A stretch of DNA of 64,000 nucleotides from Pseudopyrenochaeta lycopersici. Its lineage: Eukaryota > Ascomycota > Dothideomycetes > Pleosporales > Pseudopyrenochaetaceae. Of this stretch, positions 46,511 to 57,946 are shown piece after piece. The stretch's first letter is position 1. Every line of letters begins with the position of its first letter. The position numbers and the translations under genes were made by a program. The notes beneath the pieces are model-generated. The model saw only the letters and a list, made by a program, of their open reading frames with translations, searched no databases and had not been told where the DNA came from. Location of the stretch: assembly GCA_003313425.1 (NCBI GenBank), contig NHZP01000035.1, forward strand, positions 434,001 through 498,000, in the 5' to 3' direction.

Positions 46511-46760
46511 TGTAATGGGCTGCGCCCTTTAAGCAGGAGAGGCTTCGCTACTATCGCACGGGGAAAGAACTCCTTAATCTCCTCTGCCCCCTTTTCTTAT
46601 TAGCTCGTACAAGTTAGCAGCTAGAGGAGCACGTTCCTCTTTGCTCGTACGAACATATATATATATCCTCTAAGGATACCTGTAACCTCTTCTCTATCTT
46701 TCTCCTTCTGTAGTATAGGATAAATGCACACTTGTTAGTTAGGCCTCTTCGCCTATAACA
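46511..46760 (+). repeat. 5' LTR of inner element A
   Basis: The 250-bp LTR runs TGTAATGGGCTGCGCCC...CGCCTATAACA and is preceded by the target copy GTAAG. Confidence 0.92.
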
Positions 46761-49700
46761 TAAGGAGAAAGATTAACAACCTAAAAAATAATAGACGGAC
46801 ACTAAGGGCCCTTAAACTAACAAGCGTACGAGCTACAACAATAAGAGCACCAGATACAGATAACAGGAGCCTTAGGACAGCAGCAACACTAGCTGCACCA
46901 GCACGCACCTCAGCAACACTAGTTGCATCAGCACGACCCCCGACAACTACGCAATAACCAACCCTTAGCAGAAGATCTATTAGCAACAGTTAACTCCTTA
47001 CAAGACAGCCTTAACGAGTTAGCTAGTTAATAGCAGAGCTAGCTGTACGAGTTATTGCAGAACTAAGTTTAGGAGCTAAAGAACTTAGTCGCTGAATTAA
47101 GTAGTGCACAGACAGCACGCACGGTCTCTACCCCCTTTTTAACAGAATAGCAAGACTCTCCTATATAAGAGACTAGGAAACTAAGACTACTAAATATAGA
47201 AGTCTTTAAGAAAGGCTCGCATAAGTAATATCTTTAATAGAAAATAAAAGTCTAAGTAAAGCTGTACAGAGACTGTGCAGCCTACCTAGACGATGACAGT
47301 AGAGTGAATTACGTTATTACTCGTACGACAGGCTAAGCGTTTAACGCCCTTAGCCTATATATAACAAACCTTATAAATAGGCTAGTAACGCTATCCCTCC
47401 TTAAGCTATAGTCCTACCTTAATAACTTCTTTAAGGACCCTACAGTAAGAGAGAAAGCCCTTAAATACCTCTGTACGACTAAGCAAGGAAGAACAGAATT
47501 TAACCCTTATATCTAAGCGTTTAACCTTAAGCTCCTTAAAGCTAGGTTAAACAACGTAAGCTACGTTTAGAAGATTAACTATCTTAAGAGTAGCTTAAAT
47601 AGTAAGCTACTAAGGACCTAAGCAGGTTATTAACTACTGTTTAGAGAAACGTATAAAGAGTTTGTACAACAGACTAAGGTAACCTAAGAAAATTTAAGAG
47701 CTGTAGAGAGAATTACTATAAGTAAGAGCTATATAGGCGAAGCGTATAACACGCAGAGCTAACTAATAACCTAAAGAGATAATAATAAGATAGACTAGAT
47801 AACTTCTGTAGGAGCTTACTAGCTCTGTGCGAAACTTAGAAAAGAATTCTAGGGAACACGTAAATAGATCTAAGAAAGAAAAGAGAACGGCGCCTGTTTA
47901 AGGTACAGTCTGCACGACTACTAAGTAGCCTAGTATATAACAAAGTTATTAAACAGCTAAGAAGGCTATTATACGAGATAGGTTAATAAACCTGTAAAAC
48001 CTATAAAGATTGCATCTATAACTACTAAACAAGTAACAGAATCCCTATCCTCCTTAGATAAGGGAAAAGAGTAGCTCTAGCACAAAGTTGTGTGCTAGAG
48101 CCCGCATAAGTCTAAAACCCTATACAAATAACAAGGTTACTTTTACTATAGCTAGTAACTACAAAACCTATATCTGTAAATATTATTATTAATTCTATAT
48201 AACTAGCTACTACTATAATTAATAACAGTTGCTGCACCTACTATTTATTAAGTAAGAAACTTATAAGAGACTTAAACTTACTACGCATTAAAATCCTCTC
48301 TATTAAGATTAAAAGGGTAAATAAATAAAAGAGTATAGTATCGTACGTCACTAAATTTTTATTAGACGTAGGAGGAATATAGCAGCACGCAGCTACGTAC
48401 GTTACCCTAACTACTTACTAATATAATATAATCCTTAGGAAGACTTAGTTAGAGAGTATTAAAGGCGTTATTAACGTAGAGAAGAAACTTCTATACTTAA
48501 AAGTATATAAGGTTACTGTACGTAGTACAGAACACGCTACCCTAGACTTTAGCTATACCCTAGTATTAGCTGTAGCTTTCTAATACTACGTATAATACTA
48601 TAGATAAAGCTATAGTAAGACTTAAATCTTTACTGTAAGCCTAAGGGATATTAAGAAAGCACTACGCCTAAAGGTCTAGAAAATACTATAAGAAATATAT
48701 AACGCCCTACTAGCTTACGTATAACCTTATCTAAAGATATTCCTACCTAAGGAAGGAAATAAGCTACCCCTATAGTAAGGCCTATAACAAGACTACGTAA
48801 TAGAGTTAGAAGAGAAGGATAGATAGAAGCTAGAGATACTGTATAGACCTCTCTACACGATATTAAGAGATAAACTCTTAGTACTAAGGAAGACGCTATT
48901 AGACCTCCTAGAGAAAGGGTTTATCTGTGCGAGCAGCTTACTAGCGGCCTCACCTATACTATTCGTACGCAAGCTAGGAGGAGGACTACAATTCTGTGTA
49001 GACTACAGAGCTCTTAACGCCCTAACTAAGAAGGACCATTACCTACTACCTCTTATACGTGAGACGTTAAACTAAATTAGACGAGCTACATAGTACACTA
49101 AGCTAGACGTCACTGCAGCATTCTATAAGATAAGGATAAGCAAAGGATTAGAATAGATAACTGCGTTTTAAACATAATTCAGATCGTACGAGTAGCTAGT
49201 AACGCCCTTTAGCTTAGTAAATGCACTAAGTACCTTCTAGAGGTATATTAACTAGGCCCTACAAGACTTCTTAGACAACTTCGCCTCTACATACCTAGAT
49301 AATATTCTTATCTTTACTAAAGGATCCCTCTCTTAGTACTACGCCTACGTATAAAAAGTATTAGATCGCCTATAAGAAGTAGGACTACACCTAGAACTAA
49401 GTAAATGTAAGTTTAATATTTAGTATATAAAGTACCTTAGCTTTATCCTAAAAGTATAGAAGGGTATATCTATAGACTCTAAGAAAGTCTAAGCTATTTA
49501 AGAATAGGAGGCCCTAATAATAGTTAAAGGCGTATAAAGATTCCTAGGGTTTACTAACTTCTATAGACACTTTATCTTAAACTTCTCCTAACTAGTAGAG
49601 CCTCTCGTACAGCTAATAAGAAAAGAAGAAAAATTCCTATAGGACACAGAATAAGAGTAGAGTTTCTAAGCTCTTAAGGATGCATTCTTAGTAGATAAAG

Positions 49701-51829
49701 TCCTTGCTGCTTTCTTACCTAAATAATAGATAATAGTAGAATATAACTTTTTAAGCTTTACTATAGGCGGGGTACTATTATAAGAAGATAAGTAAGGAAC
49801 CCTTCGCACGGTAGCTTACTTCTTAAGGAAATTCCTAGCGTACGAGAGTAACTACCTAATTTATAATAAGGAGTTACTAGTAGTTATTATATGCCTAAAT
49901 AAATAGGACGCAGAACTCTGTAGCGTATAAGAATTTAAAGTAATTACTAACTATAAGAACCTAGAGTACTTTATAAAGAAGTAAAAGATAATAAAACAAC
50001 ACGTACGATAGTTAGTCTACCTATTACAGTTTAATAATATAAAGCTGCAGTACTGTCTAGGTAAGGAGAACACCTAAGCAGACGCACTATTTAGAAGAGA
50101 CTAGGACCTACTATAAGGAACGGACGACAGCCGCCTAGTAAGCAGAGAGTTTATTATATTAGTACTAGCCTAATAGCAAGATCTAATAGTTATAGGGGTC
50201 GTACGAACCCCTACGTTAACCTTTAATAGCTCAATTATAGCTAAGTCTCTACTAAAAGCTCTAATCCTTAAGGACTTAATCGCTGAACACTAGGACTAAG
50301 CCGTACGAGACGACTTAACCTATCAGGAAGTCTACGACGCTATAAAGCTAGGTGCTAGGTTGCTACCTAGCATAATAAAGAAACTTACTATATTACTAGG
50401 AGATTGCACAATTAACTTAGAGAGAAAGCTCTAATAGAGATCTAGGATCTAGGTGCTTGAAAATAAACTCCTTCGTACAGGAATTATCTAGTAAGCATAT
50501 CTAGCTGTGTAAACAGGTTACCTAGGAAGAGAAGAAACGTACTGCACGCTAGCTAGTACCTAGTACTGGCTAGGTATAAGTGAAAACGTCTGCTAATTCG
50601 TACAGAATTACATCTTATATAGATAAAGCACTCTATAGAGAGATAGTAAGCACGGATACCTACGCCTGTTACTAGTACCTAGTCGTACGTAGCAAGACTT
50701 AATAGTTAACTTTATTACTAGTCTACTACTGTTATCTAGCTGCACTAACCTAATAGTAGTTAAAGACTACCTAGGTAAAGGCGTAATACTAATCCTACTT
50801 AAGATAATTAAAGCAGATAATATAGCCTAGGCATTTATATAAGAAGTCTTTTACTACTACAGGCTCCCTAGGTCTATTATATTAGATAAGGGCACGTAAT
50901 TTATAAGTAAACTATAGGGAAAAATCTGTAAACTCTTAGGAGTATAGAGAAACTTGTTAACAGCCTACTACCTATAAACAGACAGCACTACAGAACGCGC
51001 GAATAGTAATATTAAAGCAGTTAGTTGAATCTTTTGTAACTACGACTAGAATAACTAGGCAACGCTATACCTAATCCTTAAGCTAATACTAAACACTTGT
51101 ACGAACTCCTCTACAGGCGTCGCTCCTTTCTTCCTTCTACACGGCTATCTAAACTCGCCCTTCCTAGAGCTACCTAGGAAATTAGCTAGCAGCGACCTAC
51201 TTAATAGAGTAACACCCCCTAGCGAACGAGCAGAAAGCATTATACGAACGCTAAAATAAGCTGCTAACTAGGCTATCTTAGCTATAACACACGCTTAATA
51301 ATAATAGGAAGCACAGGCGAATAAGACACGTCGCCCAGCTCCTAAGTATAAGGTTAGAGACTAGGTATAGTTAGACCTTAGGCACGTACAAACTACACGC
51401 AGAAGCAAGAAACTTAACTAGAAAAGTAAGAAGTACTAAGTCGCCTGCGTATAAAACCCTTATTAGGTTAAGCTTTATATACTATAGAGAACTAAATTAT
51501 ACTATATAGAGAAGCTAAGACTAGCTGCTAAAGACCCCTTCCTATTATAACAAACTGACGACTTAAACCCTGCTGCTATTGTTGTACGAGACGACGACCT
51601 ACAGGAAGACTACCTTAAATAGGTAATTAAGAATATCTAAGATAAGCGCTTATAAAATTAACATAATAAGTTCTATATAAAATAGAAGGGGTACTATAAC
51701 CTAACTTAGGAGCTAGAAGAGAATCTTATTGCTATAGAAGCCTATAAGAAATAGAGGACTTATATACAGCCCGTACAGCTACTATCTAGGAAACTACTAA
51801 AAGGTTAGAGAAATAAGCTAGCATAAGCT

Positions 51830-52676
51830 AACTAACTCTGTACAAGGCCCTCTAACCTAAGACGTCTAAGAAACGTTTATCCTCCTTAGGCTTAGTAAGG
51901 ACTCGACCCTAACCTTAACTACGCTAAGGAACAGAGACTCTGTTAGAAGGTAGGAGAGGTAGAGCACGCCTAGCTGTATAAGACGTACTATAATCCTGCC
52001 ACACGTAATTAGAGTAAGCCCTGCTCTACTTGCTAGTAATAGAGACACACTTAGCAAAGGCTGTAAACGTACAACGCTCTTATATAGCCTTAGCATAGTT
52101 ATTAGAATAGAAGTTAGTGTTAAGGGAACTGCAGCTATAGATAAGGTAGGCTTTAAGGTAGAATTAATAACTAGAGAGGAGTTACTAAGCGTTAATTATA
52201 CGACGAGTAATAATAGGAGAGAAATTATTAAGACTATAGCCCTACTAAGCATTGTACAGGGATTAATTAACAGGATAAAGGAAGAATTTAGCGATACAAA
52301 CTAGCTTAGGCTAAATAATATTAGATATAGAAAAGAAAAGAGGAATAAGACGTATAGAAGTAGTTATAAAGAGACAGTAAAACTTATCTATAACTAGAGT
52401 ATTTAGGATATACTAGATTACGTAGTTAGTAGAGAGAAGAGACGTATTACCTTAAGCAGTAGGAATAATAATACTAGTAGGTTAAGTTTAGTTAGGAGCG
52501 GTTTAAGTAAGCTAAGCGTAAGCAACCTAAGTAATGTTAGCCCTAGCAGCCGCGTGCGTAGACATAATGTTACTAGCAGTTATACGAGTAAGATAGTTTA
52601 CACCACCGCTATAACTACTAGGACCCTACACACCGCGATTAGGCTAACTAGCTAAGGGAGCTGCTTTAGGAGGCAT
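51830..52676 (-). pseudogene. Possible antisense ORF of element A (inner copy)
   Basis: This is the inner-copy counterpart of the frame at 41277. It begins ATG at 52676 (MPPKAAPLAS), lies between integrase and the 3' LTR, and is antisense to pol. Interruptions are TAG/TAA only. No domain is recognised. Confidence 0.3.
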
Positions 52677-52987
52677 GTTAGTAATAATAGGAAGACGAGT
52701 TATACGCAAGTAAGTTAAAGTTAAGCAGTAAAAGAGGAAGAAAGAGTTAGAGGAAAAGCTCTTTTTATGCGCACGAGTGAGCAAACGACTAACCTCTCCT
52801 CTACTTTATGTTATTAGGTAATAACAACAGGTAAAGGAGGAAAATTACTTGCAAATAAATAAGAAAAAGTACACGTAATATCTCTACTTTTGTAGCACGA
52901 TAACATAACGCTACCTATATAAGTATAAGGTTAAGGTTAAACTACGTATAAAGAAGTAATACAGTTATTTAAGGAGGAGGAGGGTAT

Positions 52988-53237
52988 TATAATAGGCTGC
53001 GCCCTTTAAGTAGGAGAGGCTTCGCTACTATCGCACGAGGAAAGAACTCCTTAATCTCCTCTACCCCCTTTTCTTATTAGCTCGTATAAGTTAGCAGCTA
53101 GAGGAGCACGTTCCTCTTTGCTCGTACGAACATATATATATATCCTCTAAGGATACCTGTAACCTCTTCTCTATCTTTCTCCTTCTGTAGTATAGGACAA
53201 ATGCACACTCGTTAGTTAGGCCTCTTCGCCCATAACA
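52988..53237 (+). repeat. 3' LTR of inner element A
   Basis: The 250-bp LTR opens TATAATAGGC (a mutated TGTAATGGGC) and ends CGCCCATAACA, followed by the target copy GTAAG. Confidence 0.92.
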
Positions 53238-54299
53238 GTAAGCTCCTACAGAAGTTATCTAGTCTATCTTATTATTATCTCTTTAAGTTATTAGTTAGCT
53301 TTACGTATTATACGCTTCGCCTATATAGCTCTTACTTATAGTAATTCTCTCTATAGCTCTTAAATTTTCCTAGGTTACCCTAGTCTATTATATAAACTCT
53401 TTATACGTTTCTCTAAATAGTAGTTAATAACCTACTTAGGTCCTTAGCAGCTTACTGTTTAAGCTGCTCTTAAGATAGTTAATCTTCTAAACGTAGCTTG
53501 CGTTATCTAACCTATCTTTAAGGAGCTTAAGGTTAAACGCTTAGATATAAGAGTTAAATTCTGTTCTTTCTTACTTAGTTATATAGAGGTATTTAAGGGC
53601 TTTCTCTCTTACTATAGGGTCCTTAAAGAAGTTATTAAAGTAGGACTATAGCTTAAAAAGGGATAGCGTTACTAGCCTATTTATAAGGTTTGTTACATAT
53701 AGGCTAAGAGCGTTAAACGCTTAGCCTGTTGTACGAGTAATAACGTAATTTACTCTACTATTATCGTCTAGGTAGGCTACACAGTCTCTGTACAGCTTTA
53801 CTTAGACCTTTATTTTCTATTAAAGATATTACTTATACGAGCCTTTCTTAAAGACTTCTATATTTAGCAGTCTTAGTTTCCTAATCTCTTATATAGGAGA
53901 GTCTTACTGTTCTGTTAAAAAGGGGGTAGAGACTATGCGTACTATCTGTGCACTACTTAATTTAGCGACTAAGTTCCTTAGCTCCTAAACTTAGTTCTGC
54001 AATAACTCGTACAGCTAGCTCTGCTGTTAACTAGCTAACTTGTTAAGGCTATCTTATAAGGAGTTAACTATTACTAATAGATCTTCTGCTAAGGGTTAGT
54101 TATTATGTAGTTGTTAGGGGTCGTGCTAATGCAACTAGTGTTGCTGAGGTGCGTGCTGGTGCAGCTAGTGTTGCTGCTGTCCTAAGGCTCCTGTCATCTG
54201 CATCTAGTGCTCTTGTTATTATAGCTTGTACGCTTATTAGTTTAAGGGCCCTTAGTGTCCGTCCATTATTATTTTTTTAGTTATTAATCTTTCTCCTTA

Positions 54300-54549
54300 T
54301 GTTATGGGCGAAGAGGCCTAACTAACAAGTGTGTATTTGCCTTATACTATAGAAGGAGAAAGATAGAGAAGAGGTTACAGGTATCCTTAGAGGATATATA
54401 TATATATTCGTACGAGTAAAGAGGAACGTGCTCCTCTAGCTGCTAACTTATACAAGCTGATAAGAAAAGGGGGCAGAGGAGATTAAGGAGTTCTTTCCCC
54501 GTGCGATAGTAGCGAAGCCTCTCCTGCTTAAAGGGCGCAGCCCATTACA
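54300..54549 (-). repeat. LTR of outer element A (right, 5' LTR)
   Basis: The 250-bp LTR in reverse orientation runs TGTTATGGGCG...GCCCATTACA. The last base is followed at once by the palindrome described next. Confidence 0.92.
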
Positions 54550-54904
54550 TTTTTAAAGCTACTTTTTTAAACTTAAAGAAATTATTAATAACGTTACTAT
54601 ATAAGTTATTATATAAAGCTTTATAGTTTTAAAGTACTTTAATTATATAATTACTTTACTATTATACTAAAATATATACTTCCTTACTATAGTATATAAT
54701 ATTATAAGCTTTTTATTATTATTTTAAAATTTTACTAGAAAATAGCTTATAGTTTTATATACTATAGTAAGAAAGTATATATTTTAGTATAATAGTAAAG
54801 TAATTATATAATTAAAGTACTTTAAAACTATAAAGCTTTATATAATAACTTATATAGTAACGTTATTAATAATTTCTTTAAGTTTAAAAAAGTAGCTTTA
54901 AAAA
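54550..54904. repeat. 161-bp inverted repeat with 33-bp loop
   Basis: The left arm 54550-54710 and right arm 54744-54904 are reverse complements with only a few mismatches near the loop (54711-54743). The DNA is almost wholly A+T. The outer end of the left arm touches the LTR of element A. The shape fits a palindromic MITE or a fold-back element. No target duplication is visible. Confidence 0.85.
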
Positions 54905-56379
54905 GCTATATAACTTTATTATAACATACTTTTAATACTAAATAATTTGATATATTAATTTTATTAGCTATTATAATAAGTACTTAAAATCTTATAGTAA
55001 TAGTACTTATAAATATTATATAATTAAGTATTTTAGCTTTTTTTAAGCTATAACTTTAAACTTATATAACTCTTTTTTAATACTACCTTAAATTTATTAA
55101 TTATTTCTTTAAATTATTTCTAATACTTTAGAAATTTAAATACTAAATTTTTAGAAGTATATCTTATTTAGATAGGAAGATAGAAGGATTTAAGTGTTCT
55201 TAAAAACTGCGTGCATTAGGTAGTAGAACACGTTAACAGAGGTCTAGCTCGATAGCGCGCTGTATAAGCGAGTGCACGTACTAGCTTAGCGACGATTCGA
55301 ACTGTAAATCGAACTTTCTAATATATATAGAGCCCTTCTAATCTAGCTATTAGCTAGCTTATTAAAAGTTATTATCTTACTTTTACTTTAATAGTTATTC
55401 TTATAAATAAGAATTTAAAGCTATATATAGCGCTTAAGTATAAAAAATATAAAAAGTAGTAGTATAAGTAATATTACTTATAGAGGATCTCTATAAGTTA
55501 AGCTAGGCTAGCTACTTACTATAGAGGCTAATATAGTAGTAGATAAGAGTAGTTAAGCTTAGCCTAAGTAAGTACGCTAGCGCTTACTACAGTACTACTA
55601 CTATGTACTAACTATTATATCTAAGGATATAGTTAGACTTAGTGTAGAGGTAGATAGACTAGCCTATCTCCTTATTAAATTTATAATTTATTGTGCTGTT
55701 ATTAAGCAATTAAGTAGAAAGTTGCGTTGACTTTGGTGGGCTGGTCACTGACTGGTTTTGGCCACGAAGTGGTAGAACGCGTTAGCGCTTCGTACTAACA
55801 CAATTAGAGAGTTTGGGACGGTCCTTAAGGCGGGAGCCGCTGTGTATTGCACCTTGAAGATGGTCGAGAGGAGCGCTCTGACAACCGGAGTCGTAGAGGG
55901 TGCGTGATGTGTCTGTCGAGGAATTGGCTCAGCCGTATGGCGGGGGCCAAGCTACGCAGCACAAGCGCTCGTCTTCGTCTAATTAAGCTCACCAGCCAGT
56001 CATGCTGCTACATCGCCGTGCCAGCCTGAACATGATTACACGTTTCCTCGCTTCAATCCCCGCCGCCGGCGGAACACGCCTTACATTGCTCTACTCTTGC
56101 TAAGTTGGCTTCTCTTCAAATATTATTTTCTCTGCCTATTGAAGTCATTTTTGTCAGCACAATCCCATGCACTTTCGCTAAGCGGCAATTAGTGTATCCC
56201 CGTCCAGCGACTGGCTCCCTTTGCTTCCCCGGATTCCACTGGCCCGCCAGCTCCCCCACTCTGGCAGGTACGCTCTCAACTCTACCAGCGTCCAAGTGTC
56301 CATGCACTCTAACGATAGTATGCATAGGTCACTAGCGCGGTGCTTGGGGACCAAGAAGGAGAGAACACTACACATACCT
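54905..56379. other. AT-rich repeat remnant passing into normal DNA
   Basis: The stretch 54905-55720 is RIP-like and AT-rich without coding frames. From about 55730 composition returns to normal, but I see no gene before the DUF6601-like pseudogene. Confidence 0.5.
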
Positions 56380-57347
56380 TACCAGCTACCTATCACTACC
56401 ACGACACTACTAGCAAGCGTGCCGTCGGCAGCCCGGTAGAGGACACACTGGCATTCTTACGCAGGAGACTGTCACTCGGGAGCCTGGCCGGCATGTTCAG
56501 GCATCTGTAGTTCGGTGGTGCGAATCATCCTGCTATGCCACTGCATTATCATCTTGCTGTAGGCCGGTAAATCGTCGTTATCAACCAAATGGACTTGTAT
56601 CTCCTCTAGACAAACGAAGGGACACTCTTCGTCAAGCCCATCCCGCGTTTTCTTCTCAATCCAGCCTTTTGCCAGACCAACCTACAGTGTCCCAGTGCCT
56701 GCTCATGCGATAATCTGGCAGCGACCTGTCTGACAGCCCCGCGGAAAGTCACCCTCAGCTTCCTTTACACCTACGCTTATCTCATATCATCTAAGAGCGA
56801 CTTCCACGTTACCAACAAACAGCGCCTCTTGCCCTGCAACGAAGACGACAAGCCGATCAAATAGGCAGACTAGAAGATTCTGGCCAGGGAGCTGCTCGGA
56901 ATGCACGAGCGTTACTTAAGTACAATACACCCTCGCTTTCTGCGCGCCGAGCTCCGCCTCTCGCGCATCAACACCATCCACCGCTTTACATGCCTTCCGC
57001 GCTTCGATCCCTACTTCCGCAGTCAGCATAACTACAGCAGCCTCTTCAGCGACAACCTCGCCTAGATAGCCACTGCCACCGTCTTTGTTGTTGCCTTAGT
57101 GCTGACCGCGATGCAGGTCGGCCTCGCCAAAGAGCGGCTTAAGGACGACGCCGCCTTCCAGCGAGCATCGTACGGCTTCACTGTCTTTGCCATTCTAGTG
57201 CCCGTGTGCGCGTTCGGTTTGGTGATCCTAGGTGCGCTGTTTCATCTTCTCAAGGACCTGCCGTTGCTTCTTGGAAGACCACGTACTCGCATGGAGCGCC
57301 GTCATACCATGTCCAGCACCAATCTGGGCGATGCAGCCTCGCTGTAA
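56380..57347 (+). pseudogene. DUF6601-like gene disabled by nonsense mutations
   Basis: One uninterrupted frame runs from about 56390 to the stop at 57345-57347 and reads as a fungal DUF6601-type membrane protein. Recognisable pieces are LFVKPIPRFLL, LARELLGMHERYL, FRAELRLSRINTIHR, VLTAMQVGLAKERL and a C-terminal membrane pair (FTVFAILVPVCAFGLVILGA). Six stops lie in that frame: TAG at 56508, 56607, 56862, 56871 and 57063, and TAA at 56568. At least four TAGs stand where the family has Trp (HLxF, KPIKxAD, ADxKIL, NLAxIA), as expected from TGG to TAG. There is no frameshift. The pattern points to RIP-type mutation spreading from the adjacent repeats. Confidence 0.8.
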
Positions 57348-57946
57348 CATTAATGACGAGATATACAAAGCTGAGTGATCCATGGACAAGGTGCTTAAAA
57401 CGCGGTGGAAAGGAATCGATCCAGCAGCAGGCGGAAGATGGACACGAATTCCCAGCTTGCTCAAGGGCTGACAATGAGATTGGGGAGCGCAACCATTGCA
57501 TGTTCCTTCAGGAAGAGGAAAACAAGCAGTCGCAAACATTAAACGATACGACAAACCTAATACCATGGGAGGCGAGATGAAGAGTGCTAGCGCGCTGAAG
57601 CGCAAGCGGCAATGGCGCAAGAAGGGCTTTTCGGATCCATGCACGTCATAGGCAATACTGCAGGTTTAGCGAGGATGTAAAGACGCCGTATAAACAATAG
57701 TACACCAAAAGGGAGCAAATAAATCTTTAAAGTTTAGAGCACGCGTGCGCGCACTAGGGATGTGCGTTGAGTGGTGAGACACGTTACGACCCTGTGGCTG
57801 TGCACCGACATGCACATGCACATACTGCTGCCTGGCCTTTTGTGCTTCAAGCTTCCAAAAGGTATCCGCGACATGTACCTCGGTCTTTTCGTACACAATC
57901 TTGGGCCCTGATTTCCTACAATCAAAAACTCTAAGCATTTCTCTTG
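57348..57946. other. Intergenic, no gene seen
   Basis: Short frames only. It separates the pseudogene from the HET gene and must hold the HET promoter. Confidence 0.5.

Larger units (their letters stand above)
46511..53237 (+). mobile_element. Ty3/Gypsy element A, inner copy
   Basis: A complete 6727-bp element with 250-bp LTRs and a perfect 5-bp target duplication GTAAG (46506-46510 and 53238-53242). It has inserted into the outer copy of its own family in the opposite orientation. Plus-strand traces include an aspartic-protease-like LLDVGG near 48375, reverse transcriptase PILFVRKLGGGLQFCVDYRA near 48950, YLDNILIFT near 49300, FLGFTNFYRHF near 49540 and an integrase tail STGVAPFFLLHGY near 51120. 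Stops are mostly TAG at expected Trp codons. The two LTRs differ at nine positions by my count, all transitions. Confidence 0.93.
40709..54549 (-). mobile_element. Ty3/Gypsy element A, outer copy, interrupted twice
   Basis: Two 250-bp LTRs (40709-40958 and 54300-54549) bound a minus-strand Gypsy element. Its total span is 13841 bp. Subtracting the inner element with one target copy (6732 bp) and the 378-bp insertion with its 4-bp target copy leaves 6727 bp, exactly the inner copy's length. Gypsy pol is readable in reverse near 45330 and is full of stops. The flanking 5-mers do not match (CATCG left, TTTTT right), so one border has been changed since insertion. Confidence 0.88.

Noticed and set aside
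46753..46986. Minus-strand Leu/Val/Arg-rich frame near the inner LTR
   Set aside because: It is antisense to the start of gag and arises from the composition of the mutated element.
51866..52096. Minus-strand frame of 76 codons in element A
   Set aside because: It is in a different frame from the possible antisense ORF and has no matching frame in the outer copy.
55240..55310. tRNA-like sequence with A-box-like TAGCTCGATAGCG and B-box-like GATTCGAACT
   Set aside because: The stems do not pair convincingly and no acceptor stem closes it. It lies in RIP-affected DNA, so at most it is a decayed tRNA-derived repeat.
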